Assembly (NCBI GenBank): GCA_028386065.3
Contig: JAKUCV010001741.1
Coordinates: 121,750-185,749, forward strand
Reading direction: 5' to 3'
DNA length: 64,000 bases
DNA from: Turnera subulata
Taxonomy: Eukaryota > Streptophyta > Magnoliopsida > Malpighiales > Passifloraceae
Shown: positions 11,997-22,699 of the stretch, in pieces
Numbering within the stretch: the stretch's first letter is position 1
Layout: the number at the start of each line of letters is the position of its first letter
Notes under the pieces: generated by a model
What the model saw: only the letters and a program-made list of their open reading frames with translations
Database searches by the model: none
Told to the model about the DNA's origin: nothing
Made by a program: the position numbers and the translations under genes

Positions 11997-14086
11997 ATGG
12001 CCAACAACAACAACAACAACACCAACAACCCAACCAACAACAACACACCCAATCCTCCACCCTCATCTTCTAACCCAGACATCAACACCACCGTCACCTT
12101 CCCTTTTTGCATCACCCGCCCCTTCTTCCAAATCGTCCACCGACCTCTCCATATCAACCCACCACCACTGCCACCATTTCCCACAACCACCACAACATAA
12201 TTACACCCAGACCTTCCCCCACTACACATCCTCATCAGTGAGTTCGCTCGCCTCTACCCACCACCAGAAACCCCATGCCTCCTCAGTCTACCCGCCCCAC
12301 CCAAAAACAATCAAACCCCAACCTCACCGCAGAACCTTCCACAACACCACCACCCCCAATCACCCAATACAAACGTCGCCACCGCCGACAACTCACCAAC
12401 ACCATGGGCGGCGACCTCGACCCCCAACCTGAACACGAGACCACACCCGCCCCTCCAATGCGCCCAAACATGCGCGCAGTCACCGATGACACCGACATCA
12501 TCGACTTGACTGAAAACCAACCTGCTGAACACTCAACACCTGCCACCGTCTTCCGACCACCAAAGCGATCACGGACCCGCTCCACCACCAAGGTCACCGC
12601 CACATCTAGCCGAACACAACCCACCACCCCACAAACCAACAACGAGGAGTGATCCAAGCAAAACCAGGATCGCCCTCGTGAACCACCCACACCACCGCCC
12701 ACCAATGAAGCAGAGACAGAGGAGGAAGAAAACGAAGAATAAGGGGATGACGAGGCAGAGGACATGCCACCCCCTACTCAGCGCTTTATCTTCCAACCTG
12801 CAAACGCCAGACACAGACGCGCCTGGGCATTCGTACACACCCAGACAGTGCTTATCAGTCGGTGGCTGGATATAGATGCCCTCAGAGCCATTGGGGCCAG
12901 GAATGGCGTGCGCTGATTCCTCCAACCAGTAGGGTGGTTGCTGTTTGCCACACTAGGAGAGCCCACCTACGCTGACCTGACCCGCGAATTCTTTAGTTCG
13001 CTCACCTACCAGCCCCTACAGGATCAGGAGCTCGGCACAGCACGATTCCGTCTGGGAAACGAGAACAGGGTTCTCACCGTTGCCCAGTTGAATTAGATAC
13101 TCGGGCTACCAAATGAAGGACACCAAGAGAGGCCAACAGATTTTGCCGCAGAAGACTTCTGGAATGACATCTCCACTGACCCCGGATACAACTCCTCCAC
13201 CAGTTCAGCCACCTCATTCCGTAGCCGTGCACTGCGCATCATCCAGTACTTCCTGTCTCACAGCATCTACGACAGAAACAGGAGTCGCTTGGCTGTTCAA
13301 CACGAGGAGCTGTTCATACTCTGGTGCATGGTGCACCGCCAACCCCTCAACACCGGCGCCTTTATCCTTCGTCGATTCCTCACACAAAGGAAGGCACCAT
13401 ACCTTCCAGGCGCCGGCATCATCACAAAGATTGCACGGCATTTCTACCTTCCCCTGAATCACTTTGAGTTCGTTAGCAGAACCGTCTGGATCGACCGCGG
13501 CATCCTCAATAGGATGCACCTCCCCGCCCCACAGCCTCAAGAGAACAACCAGGAACAGCCTGATACTGTGGCTGAAGAACCAGAAAATGCACCACCAGCA
13601 CCACAGCCTCAAGGACAGGAAGAACACGACCCTGTACAGCCCCAGCAGCCTGCCACACCACAAGCACAGCCTCAAACACAGCCTCATGCTGTAACTCGAG
13701 ACCAAGTGCTGCATATCTTTGAGCAGATGCAGGATTGGATTGGGCAGCAAATCCTTCCCGTCCTTCAGAACCAAACCTGCATACAACAAACCCTTGTTGC
13801 TCACGGAGAATGCTTGTAGTGCCTCTAGGAGAGCATTACTGCACAGGAGATGCGCCTGACCTCCTCTTTGGGAGAAGCACGCACACACCTTAACAGGGGC
13901 ATCACTGAAGTGCGCGGGATCACACAGACCCAGGGCAGAGCCATGCCTGACTTCCATAGCCAGTACATGGCCCAGCACGTGCAAATAACCGAAATCCTCA
14001 GTAATTTTATGAACATGGCACGTGCACTGACGCGGTCACCACAGGCAGGACCACCACCATCCAGCAACAAGCGCCAACGCCGCTAA
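11997..14086 (+). pseudogene. Athila third ORF (post-pol, ATHILA ORF-1/env-like position)
   Basis: This is a coding region unique to this element type, lying downstream of integrase. An Asn/Pro-rich start MANNNNNNTNNPTNNN (ATG 11997) is followed by a shift into a frame that stays recognisable from 12275 to 14086. In order it has a proline/threonine-rich region with a basic patch PPKRSRTRS, an acidic stretch, and a globular region of about 230 residues (RHRRAWAFVHTQ ... DLTREFFSSLTY ... ALRIIQYFLSHSIYDRNR ... ELFILWCMVHR ... GAGIITKIARHF). A Q/P-rich tail with repeated QPQ and a C-terminal QRR follow. In-frame stops lie at 12650, about 12737, 12914, 13094, 13817 and 13826. The function of such ORFs is not established. 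No signal peptide or clear membrane segment is seen, so an envelope role is not supported. Confidence 0.72.
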
Positions 14087-15663
14087 CTCCACCTTTCTAG
14101 CACCTCTAGTCTAGTTTTAGGATGTCTAACCCCTACCACATAGGATACAACTTTCAGTTTGGGGTATTTCTCTTTGTGTTTAAGTATTACACCTTTTGTC
14201 TTTCCTTTTCGGTAATGTGTTTTATTTTGCTTATCTTTGTTATGGCATTGCACCTTTCTTTTGTTTAGTTTCAGGAGTGAGGACACTACAAGTTTTCAGT
14301 TTGGGGTATTTTAGGGTGCAAATGCCATTTTATGCCTTTTGTACTTTTCTGTTGATTCAATGCAAATTCAAATGCTTATCTATTTTTCATTTTGCTTCTC
14401 CATAGTGTGAGCCTGTCCTTATATTTATGCATCTTCGATATTTTCCATTTAATTCTGCTCATACTCTAATCTTAGGACTTGTCTCATTTCCAAGACAAGC
14501 AGAACAGGCATAATCAAACAATTACACTCCAAGAAATCTGTCAGATAAGAAGGATCTTGCTAAATGGTTTTCTACACGACACAGGCTCAGCCTGTCTGCC
14601 TCAGAACAGACCCTTGTCTCTTTCAAGGCAAAATTCAAGCAAGAGTCCTTCAAGCAAGGAAAGGATCTAGGCCATCTTTTGCATACCAACAGACCACATA
14701 AATCCATACCACACTCATCAGTCCATTGCAACCCCATTTGAGCCAACTAGGATGGCCCTAATTTATTTCTTCACCCTGCTCACCTCACCTCAACCACTTG
14801 AAACCGAAATAGGGGCCATCATGTGCCAAGGCACAATTTCATTCCAAGAGCCTCACCCTGTTGATGAGTCTGTGAACGAGATTCAACCCCATCAAGCATC
14901 TAAGACTATTTGCACTTAACAATTACATACCCAAAATGTTACCACACATCTTGTACTGCTCTCTTCCCAGCTGCAATAATAAAAAAAAAAAGAGAGAGAA
15001 AAGAACAGAATAAGGTAGCCGGCGAAGAAAAGAAAAACATGGGAAGGAGAAACAGGGAAAAAAGAAACATTTTGTGAATCAGACTCCTTCTCAAACAAGA
15101 GGATACATTTAGCCTCTGGGTAGCATGAAAACTCAAGGGGTACGGAATCAAACAGTCCCTATACAGCCACAAACTGTTCACAATTTATACTGAAGGTTTC
15201 AAGTTCACAGGCCACCAACATTTGCTCAACCCAACCACCATTCATTGACAACCATCACCCTAACCATGGTACAACACAGAAAAGTCCTGGAGATCCTTGC
15301 TTGATGACTGTTGCATATTAGTGGAGATAAGGGATGATGGGTCTGCATATGAGGTAATGTTTTTCACTTCCCAAAAAAAAAAAAAATATTCTGGCAGGAT
15401 CCCTTTTGACTACAGATGATTGGAGGTTAGTTGCAAGATTATTTCTGTAAATTTGTATAACAGAAACCACTAACAATGAATTTGATTGGAGTTGATACAG
15501 TTTTAAAAGAAAACAAGGGGATTCCTAAATTAAGGCGTCACCTGGGAGAAACCCGATGAAAATTTGGAAGCATTAGAACTGCCCTTACTTCTTTCCAAAA
15601 TTATGCCTTCTTTTCTTTTTCTGATTGCTTGAGGATAAGCAAAATCCTCAGTTTGGGGTATTT
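14087..15663. other. Athila 3' untranslated region with three purine-tract-like motifs
   Basis: No gene is seen in about 1.6 kb. CAGTTTGGGGTATTT occurs at 14155-14169, 14298-14312 and 15649-15663. The last copy abuts the 3' LTR and is the likely polypurine tract for plus-strand priming. A perfect ACAGGCTCAGCCTGT lies at 14581-14595. Two A-rich runs lie near 14980 and 15375. Confidence 0.6.
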
Positions 15664-17777
15664 TAATGCATGTAAAATATGCATAGTTTAGGGCATAATT
15701 TTGGACGCAAATTATTCTAAATTCATTATGATTATATGCCTCCTATGCAATATTCCACTATATTCCTCCAATTTCCATCCCTTACTGTATAATTAGCGAT
15801 TTCAGGTGCATTTCAATCAATTCAAGAGGATTTCATTAAAGAATGTGAAGATACAGCATCAGCCACAGCATGAGCTTGTTGCAAAACCCTTGAGCCTGTC
15901 CCTGAGGCTGTTGTTCATCGAGAATTAAATTGAAGGCCTCAAACCACCTTCAAATCACAAGATTTCCACTGAAGATCGTTTCCCTCACTTTAATCCAAGA
16001 AGTCCTCATGACACCTCATCATCGGCAGAAGAAGCAGAAGTCAATTGAAAGGAAAGTTGGAGAAGAACTACAACAGCATCAGCCTGTGCGCCCTGCAAAC
16101 CCAAAAATTTGCAGAAGGAATATAAAATTTACACCACTTGCACCACCTGCTCCACCAACATAAACAAACATTCTCCTGATGTCCCAGAGCACTTTCCAGG
16201 GAAAAAGGAATAGGTACATGCCACTCAGAGGGAATCCACCTTAAAGAACAATTATCCTCTGCAAAGGGGCACCTTGGAACTTACAATCCACCAATCAACT
16301 TGCTTCCCATCACGCCTATCCTGACAACACACGCTGGAAAAACTGACGAGCCAACTTGCCCAAATACCCATACTTTCCAGCAAGTTAGGAGGAAGAAGAA
16401 CAGGAGAGTTGCACCTACAAAAGAGGAAAGGAGAAGACACTAGAGGGGGGAATCTCATCGACAAAGACACCCCTCAAAGTTACAGAATTCCTGGAACAAA
16501 GGTGGGACCCAAAAACACCAAGGGTCCAAGAGAAACACGATTCTGTGGCCTTTCTGGGTAGTAATCGTGTTGTTCCTAACCTCCAGATTGTCCAAAACCA
16601 CTATGCCATTCCATACTTCCATTTGTTTTGTAATTTCGATTATGAACTAAACAACCCCTTCTTAGGTTGAAGGGGTGAACATGTCTTTGATTTTAATGCA
16701 ATAGATTGCTCGCATTTTGTTCTTAACCAGTCTTTCTTGTTTTGGTTGTTGCAAACTTGTACCATGTCTGAGTCTTGATCAAACCCATGCATGATTACAA
16801 GTGGCTAGGTGAAGGACCGAAAGGAGAAACCATAGCCACTAGAACAACATCAACCAGTCCTTAGTTTTTAGCTTTTGACGAGAGTTAGAAACTAATTGAG
16901 GAACCAGCCTCAACACCACTCTTAAACCCCTGAGTTTGACCGATGCGAGAGCATTAGGAATGTGAGAACCATGGGAGGCACCTGTGAGCGAAAGCAAATG
17001 GGTGCAGTATAGGTTGAGAGCGCCTGCAAGAACCGATTTTATTAATTGACTCTTTTGCTGTCAACAGCCTCGGCCTGTACACAGCACAACATCAGTTTGT
17101 GCCTAGTACAGCCTCAGTCTGTGACAGTATAGTTAGAAAGATAACACAATTCCTAATTTGATTCTTGATTGATTATTGGGCAGAATCCTATTAATTTAGT
17201 AGCAGCCTGGCGAAGGACCGAAAGGAGAAGCCAGGTGTGCTAGACCAACAATAGTCAGCCTTCACTCCTTAGCCATTCGAAAGAAGATCGGGAGAGACTG
17301 TGGGTATTAGCACCAACATTAAACTTCATCCTTAAGTAGACATTTACTCTAGTGACAGGGGGTAGATGGAAGCTTAGGGAACTATTGATAAGATCGAAAG
17401 CCGTTGATAGTACTTTAGGTTGGGAGCCCCTTCAAGACTTCTCATTAGTCACAGCCTCACCCACAGGCTCAGCCTGTGACTAAGGCTGTCGAGCAATTTA
17501 TATGTATAAAACAGGACATGTGAACCCCGGATGCCTAAGAATCCAACAAAACTGATACCTTCCTCATTTAATCAGCTGTTACATTTATCTTTCCTGCCTA
17601 GTTTATATTTTAATCATCATTCACCCAAATCCATCCTTATTTAATTGTTTTCGAGCCTAGTTCGTCTTAAATTGAAAGGAAACAGACTCAACCCAGTCCT
17701 TGTGGATACAGCCTTGATAGAATACTACAATAACCCTGTACACTTGCAGGAACCTACGTTGCAGACAGACGACATCA
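15664..17777 (+). repeat. Athila element 3' LTR
   Basis: This 2114-bp direct repeat of 3507-5630 starts TA (TG mutated to TA) and ends CA. Compared with the 5' LTR it lacks a short CACAACATCAGC-type segment near 16078 and carries scattered transitions. The palindrome is perfect here (17463-17477), whereas the 5' LTR copy (5316-5330) has one mismatch. Confidence 0.93.
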
Positions 17778-17782
17778 CCAGT
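17778..17782. repeat. Target-site duplication CCAGT, right copy
   Basis: This is identical to 3502-3506 and lies immediately after the CA end of the Athila 3' LTR. The interrupted Copia reading frame resumes within it. Confidence 0.93.
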
Positions 17783-19136
17783 CATTGGAACAAAATGGGT
17801 ATTCAGAAACAAACTTGATGAATCTGGTACTGTGGTAAGAAACAAAGCAAGGTTAGTTGCTCAAGGCTATAATTAAGAAGGTATTGATTATGATGAGACA
17901 TTTGCTCCTGTTGCTAGGTTAGAATCTATTCCCATGCTACTTGCCTTTGCATCATTTAGATCATTTAAATTATACCAAATGGATGTTAAGAGTGCTATCT
18001 TAAATGGCTTTATTTTGAAAGAAGTCTATGTTGAAAAACCATCGGGTTTTGAATGCCATGAACATTTAGATTATGTTTACAAACTTAAAAAGGCATTATA
18101 TGGGCTAAAACAAGCTCCTAGAGCATGGTATGATAGACTAAGTTCTTATCTTGTGTCTAAGGGTTTTAAGAGAGGTAAAGTTGATTCTACTTTGTTTGTC
18201 AAAACATGCAAAAATGATGTGAACATTGTGCAAATATATGTTGATGATATTCTATTTGGTGCTACTAATGATCTTCTTTGTAAGGACTTTGAGAAACTTA
18301 TGCACAGTGAGTTTGAGATGAGTATGATGGATGAACTCACATACTTTCTGGGATTTCAAGTCAAACAACTCGATGGTGGCATCTTCATAAATCAAGCAAA
18401 ATATATCCACGAGTTGCTTAAGAGATTTGGTATAGAAAAAGCTAAATCTTGTCCTACGCTTATGAGTACATCGACTAAACTTGACAAGGATGAGAATGGT
18501 AAGGATGTTGATATCAAGATGTATCGAGGCATGATAGGTAGTCTTCTGTATCTTATTGCTACCAGACCAGACATCATGTTTAGTGTATGTCTATGTGCTC
18601 GATTTCAATCTTGTCCTAAAGAATCACATCTTAGAGCCATAAAACGCATCTTTAAGTACTTGAAAGGTACACCATCATTAGGATTATGGTATCCCAAAGT
18701 CGATGCTTTTACTTTGACAAGCTATTCAGATGCAGACTTTGCAGGATGTACCTTAGACAGGAAAAGCACAAGTGGGACATGTCAATTGCTTGGAAATTCC
18801 CTTATATCTTGGTCAAGCAAGAAGCAAAATTCGGTTGCTACATCTACCACAGAAGCTGAATATGTGGTGGCTGGAGCTTGTTGTGCTCAAGTTCTATGGA
18901 TGAAGCAAACTTTATTTAATTATGGACTAACATTTAATTGTGTGCCTATCTATAGTGATAGTTCTAGTGCAATCAATTTGACCAAAAATCCTGTGCAACA
19001 TTCTCGGACCAAGCATATTGAAGTTCGACACCACTTTATCCGAGATCTTGTGTTGAAGAAAGATGTGGCCATTGAGTTTGTCAAGACTGAAAATCAACTT
19101 GCTGATATTTTCACAAAGCCACTCAAAGAGGAGTAA
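17781..19136 (+). pseudogene. Copia (Sirevirus-like) pol, 3' half: RT and RNase H
   Basis: This continues the protein cut at 3506. It begins VIGTKWVFRNKLDESG, then ARLVAQGY with one stop (TAA near 17873), then about 400 codons without interruption. RT blocks are YDETFAPVARLESI, YQMDVKSAILNG, YVEKPSGFE, ALYGLKQAPRAWYDRL and the catalytic QIYVDDILFGATN. The FGATN extension is usual in Sirevirus RT. RNase H blocks are SYSDADFAGC, STSGTCQLLG, ATSTTEAEYV and IYSDSSSAINL, ending in HIEVRHHFIRD and QLADIFTKPL before TAA at 19134-19136. The fragment is well preserved, but it is separated by 14 kb from its integrase and cannot make a normal polyprotein. Confidence 0.9.
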
Positions 19137-19680
19137 TTTACAAAAATCAGACTTGAGCTGGGCATGTGCAATTTACTATAAAAGTCTGTGAGTAAATCTA
19201 GTTGTTGCATAAAACATATCTATGTATATATATTAATGCATCATATAAGGCTATTGCATTCACAACACTATCACATATGCACAATGCATTCAAGCAAATG
19301 AGGACACTTTCAAAAGATGTTGAAATCATCAAAGAAGTTGAAGGGAAATCTGGGAAGAGCTGGTTTCTTAAGAAATCACCTACATGCTGATATATGGTTT
19401 TTGGGAAAAACCATTTCTCTGCAGCCAACGATTATTAACCGGGAGTCAGAAGAAAAGGCAGAAGACAAGGCAGTTGAGCTCTGAAAAAGGCAGTTACCTT
19501 TTTGTGCTTCTCATGTATGTCAGAGAAAACAAAGAGAAGTGGAGAAGTTAATATAAGTATATCGCTCCCTATATCCCGTGAGCGACATTCTCTCTCCTAC
19601 ATTATCTCTTCCACATACCCCGAGTTTATATCTCTCTCCAAAACTCTCTTGATTAAACACTCAAAACCTAAACTATCGTG
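19137..19680. other. Sirevirus spacer between pol and the third ORF
   Basis: There is no gene. It contains a perfect inverted repeat, ATGGTTTTT - GGG - AAAAACCAT, at 19394-19414. A pyrimidine-rich leader with CTCTC repeats (about 19585-19650) precedes the ATG at 19681. Such a leader could belong to a spliced or separately initiated transcript for the third ORF; this is inference. Confidence 0.45.
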
Positions 19681-21914
19681 ATGAAGTCTGCTAAAGAAGC
19701 CGAACCCACAAAATCAACCAAACCAGCCAAGAAAACACCATCACCGAAACCAAAAACCATGAAGAAGACCTCCAAAAACGGGTGAGAAATTGCCCACTGC
19801 TAAACCCACTGTGACGCCTCTACAAAAATGGGCATTTGATGTTTTGTATCGTCCTGAAACTACTTCTATTACTGCTGCTTCACTTGATCAAAATCATGCT
19901 ATACAAGTCTTGAAAGAAGCGAAAAGTACCACATTAAAATCAAATCCTGTTGAATTGAGAATTATATATGAAGCACCTATTCATGTAGAAGTAAAAACCC
20001 TAGTTCAGGCAATACACAATGCTTATGGTAAATTTGGATTAGAAGGGGCCAAACAATACTTTGTTGCTCGTATGAAAAGTATTGTTTCTGAAGATGATGC
20101 TGAGAATGCAACTGAGTCCGAAAATCTGGTTGCAAAAGAAACCAAATCTCTGGAGTATATCAAAACTACTGAAGATGTGCTTGTTGGTAAGAAGGGTAGT
20201 GCTGGCCAGGAGGATGCACTAGCTGATGGATCTAAAGAAACCAGCCGAGATGGTTTCACAGTCTCAGAGATTCTGAAGATTGCAGAAGGCGCTGAGAATG
20301 AGGCTATGAAGATGAATGATGATCTGGTTGTTGAAACACTAGATGAGAAGGTGAAGAGTGTAGAAAAAGAGGATAATGATGATGCCTCCTCCAATAATGA
20401 GAAAGAGCTGGAGAAGCAGTCAGGAAAATCTAGGCTAACTCACAAGCCTGATGCAACAAAGAAATAGAAAAAAAAACACTTGTGGTTTTTGGAAAAACCA
20501 AAACTCCAGCAATGAGAAAGCCGAGTGTTCGTCTCCTTGATAGAGGAATTGTAAGAAAGATTAGGAAGACAAAGAAGCAGGACACCGGAGTCCAAAAAGT
20601 GGGCCTGAGAAAAGTGCAAGCTTCAAATCTGCCAAGGATGATCTGGTTGCTGAAAAACCAGATCTTGGAGAAAATCCTGCAGATTACTTCATCTTCAAAT
20701 TTTACTCTGATGACGAGCAAGAACAGGAAAACGATGAGGACAATGCTGAATCTGAGGAGCATGATAATGAAGATAAGAGAAACCAGAAGAGAGCAAAGAA
20801 GAAGAAGAAGAAGAGAAAGAGGAAAATGATGAAGAAAAAGGTAAAGAGGTTGAGGAGGAACTAAGAGGATGAAGAAGAAGAACAACAAGAAGAAGAGGAT
20901 GCTGACAAAGATAATGAGGAATCTGAAGAGGAACAAGAGAAAGAGGAAGAAGAAGAAGTTCCTGAGCCCCTAAAGAAAAAGGCCAAGATCGGTGCAAAGG
21001 GCAAATCTGACGAATTGATAAAGAAAGAGGATGGGACAAAGCCGTTCAAGAAACTTACTAAGGACTATAATGTGGTCTTGAAGGACTTTGAAGATCTTGA
21101 AATCACTTCTATCTTGAAGCATTTCAAGCTTGACTATTTGGCCATTTTGTAGACCCTAAAGGATGAAGACATTGTGACTGAATTCTATAGGAACCTGCAT
21201 ATCAAGAAGGACGAGAATGATGAGGTCAAGTATCTAGTAAGCACTGTGAGAGGCAAAAAGATCAAAGTAACTGAGGATATAATCCGAGAAGTGCTCAAGC
21301 CCAAGAAAGGCATTATCAAGCACTATGACACCAAGTCCGATGTTAAAGTGAATATCAAAGGTGCTCCTTCTTACAGTCAGCAAACAAGATTGGTATATGG
21401 TTCCAATAAGAAAGGAACATATCAGCAGACTACCCCTCTTGCTAGAGCTGTATTGTACATGCTCACCCGAGTAAACTTACCACGTCCATGGCACTTCAAT
21501 AAGATCTCCAATGCTGATCTATGGTTTGTGGCCTGTCTCATGGAGAAAAGTCCATTTTGTTGGGAATATCAGCTTCTCCATCACATGGCTTTTTATAAAC
21601 CCAAAAGCCATGGTCGTTTGGTTACAATGATTGCAAAGAGGTTTGGTGTGAAATCTTCAAGGAATGCTAAACTTTAGTCGGTTGGACTCATTGACCGCAA
21701 AATTCTGTCCAATATGAGCATCAAGATTGGCTCAAATGGGAAGTATGAAGTGATTCGTGCAGGGGCCAGTGCTAAGGAAACCATGTTGGATGATCTGGGA
21801 ACTCGTCTAAGTCTTTTGGAGACTGACATGGAAGCTATCCGAGATGAGATCAGTGATCTTAAGGATGAAATGATGGCACAATTTCAGCTGGTTCTTTCCC
21901 GATTCCCTTCTTAA
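19681..21914 (+). pseudogene. Sirevirus third ORF (post-pol, env-like position)
   Basis: This is the extra ORF found after pol in many Sireviruses. The ATG at 19681 opens a Lys/Pro/Ser-rich N-terminus (KKTPSPKPKTMKKTSKNG). After a frameshift near 19780 the reading is open from 19790 to 20467, including ENLVAKETKS and a Glu/Asp-rich part. The next 0.6 kb encodes a very acidic low-complexity region read in shifting frames (EEEEQQEEEDADKD), with the peptide DLVAEKPDLGE at 20640-20672. A globular domain follows (TEFYRNLHIKK ... VRGKKIKVTEDIIREVL ... RVNLPRPWHFNKISNADLWF ... LVTMIAKRFGV), with stops near 21151 and at 21675-21677. The end is a short coiled coil (LGTRLSLLETDMEAIRDEIS). No transmembrane segment is apparent. 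Function is unknown. Confidence 0.75.
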
Positions 21915-22699
21915 GTATCCTTTGATGAAGAATGAAGCCTTTCTAGATCTGATGCTTTTAGGTTTCAAGCATTGCATTCATCTTGGTTCTCCTTATTGAT
22001 TATGTTTATCTAGTTCTTATTTTGGTTGTTCTCGAATATTTTCTATCTTTTGGGATATTATGCATACTTGAATATTGCCCTTTCTATCTTGATTGTTCCT
22101 ATATTCTATACTCCCTTTTTGTTGATGCCAAAAGGGGGAGAAATCTTTTGTGTTGATTGACTTATGCAGGAATATTGGTTATGGCTTTTGCGAGAAACCA
22201 AAACATCGGAGAAAAATGTACTTGTGGTGTACATATGTGTTTGATTATGCAGGCACTATTGAAAGCATTAGTTGATGCTACTAATCAGATATGGTTGATG
22301 TTAAAATCATATATGTTTTATGCAGGAAGTATGGATTTGAAAATTTGGTTTTTATCAAAAACCACACTTGTGTCTAAAATTTGGTTTCTGCCACAAATCA
22401 AAATTTTTCCATAATGAATGTTGCACGACTTCGTATTTATTATACATTCAACTAATATTTTGTGCAGAAAGTAAAAACTAAAGGGGGAGATATATGATTG
22501 GCTGAGATATTTCAATATGAATTTCACAAGGAATACTTCACATGGTTCTCAAATCTTATCCCTGTTGAATTACAAAATTATTTTCAGAAGGGGGAGCAAC
22601 AAAATAGGGGGAGTTTCTAAAAAAATTGTGAGAATATTTTTTGAACCCTTGTTAGGAGTAAAATCAACACAAATTTGTCATCATAAAATAGGGGGACAT
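21915..22699 (+). other. Sirevirus 3' region with five polypurine tracts
   Basis: There is no gene. AGGGGGAG-type tracts occur at about 22133-22140, 22481-22489, 22589-22596, 22604-22612 and 22689-22696. The last lies directly before the 3' LTR and is the likely plus-strand primer. Repeated purine tracts upstream of the LTR are a described Sirevirus feature. Three imperfect TGGTT...AACCA inverted motifs also lie here (about 22184, 22343 and 22380). Confidence 0.75.

Larger units (their letters stand above)
3507..17777 (+). mobile_element. Athila-type Ty3/Gypsy LTR retrotransposon, full length, mutated
   Basis: This 14.3-kb element runs from TGATGCATG to GACGACATCA. It has two LTRs of about 2.1 kb, a tRNA-Asp-type primer-binding site, gag, pol in protease-RT-RNaseH-integrase order, a third ORF after pol, and a purine tract before the 3' LTR. 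The lineage call rests on the RT insertion with KGGMIVV and [20 protein letters not shown], the DLGAS protease motif, the Athila style of gag and the tRNA-Asp primer site. LTR ends compared by eye over the first ~285 bp differ at about 14 positions (~5%), so this is not a recent insertion. Coding frames carry several stops but few frameshifts. It is nested inside the Sirevirus pol in the same orientation. Confidence 0.92.

Noticed and set aside
12283..12765. 160-codon Ser/Gly/Val-rich frame on the - strand
   Set aside because: It is a shadow of the proline/threonine-rich part of the Athila third ORF.
13214..13984. 256-codon open frame on the - strand
   Set aside because: It is antisense to the Athila third ORF, has no recognisable domain, and its openness follows from the GC-rich coding strand.
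11997..14086. Envelope glycoprotein encoded by the Athila third ORF
   Set aside because: The ORF occupies the env-like position, but no signal peptide, transmembrane helix or cleavage site is visible.
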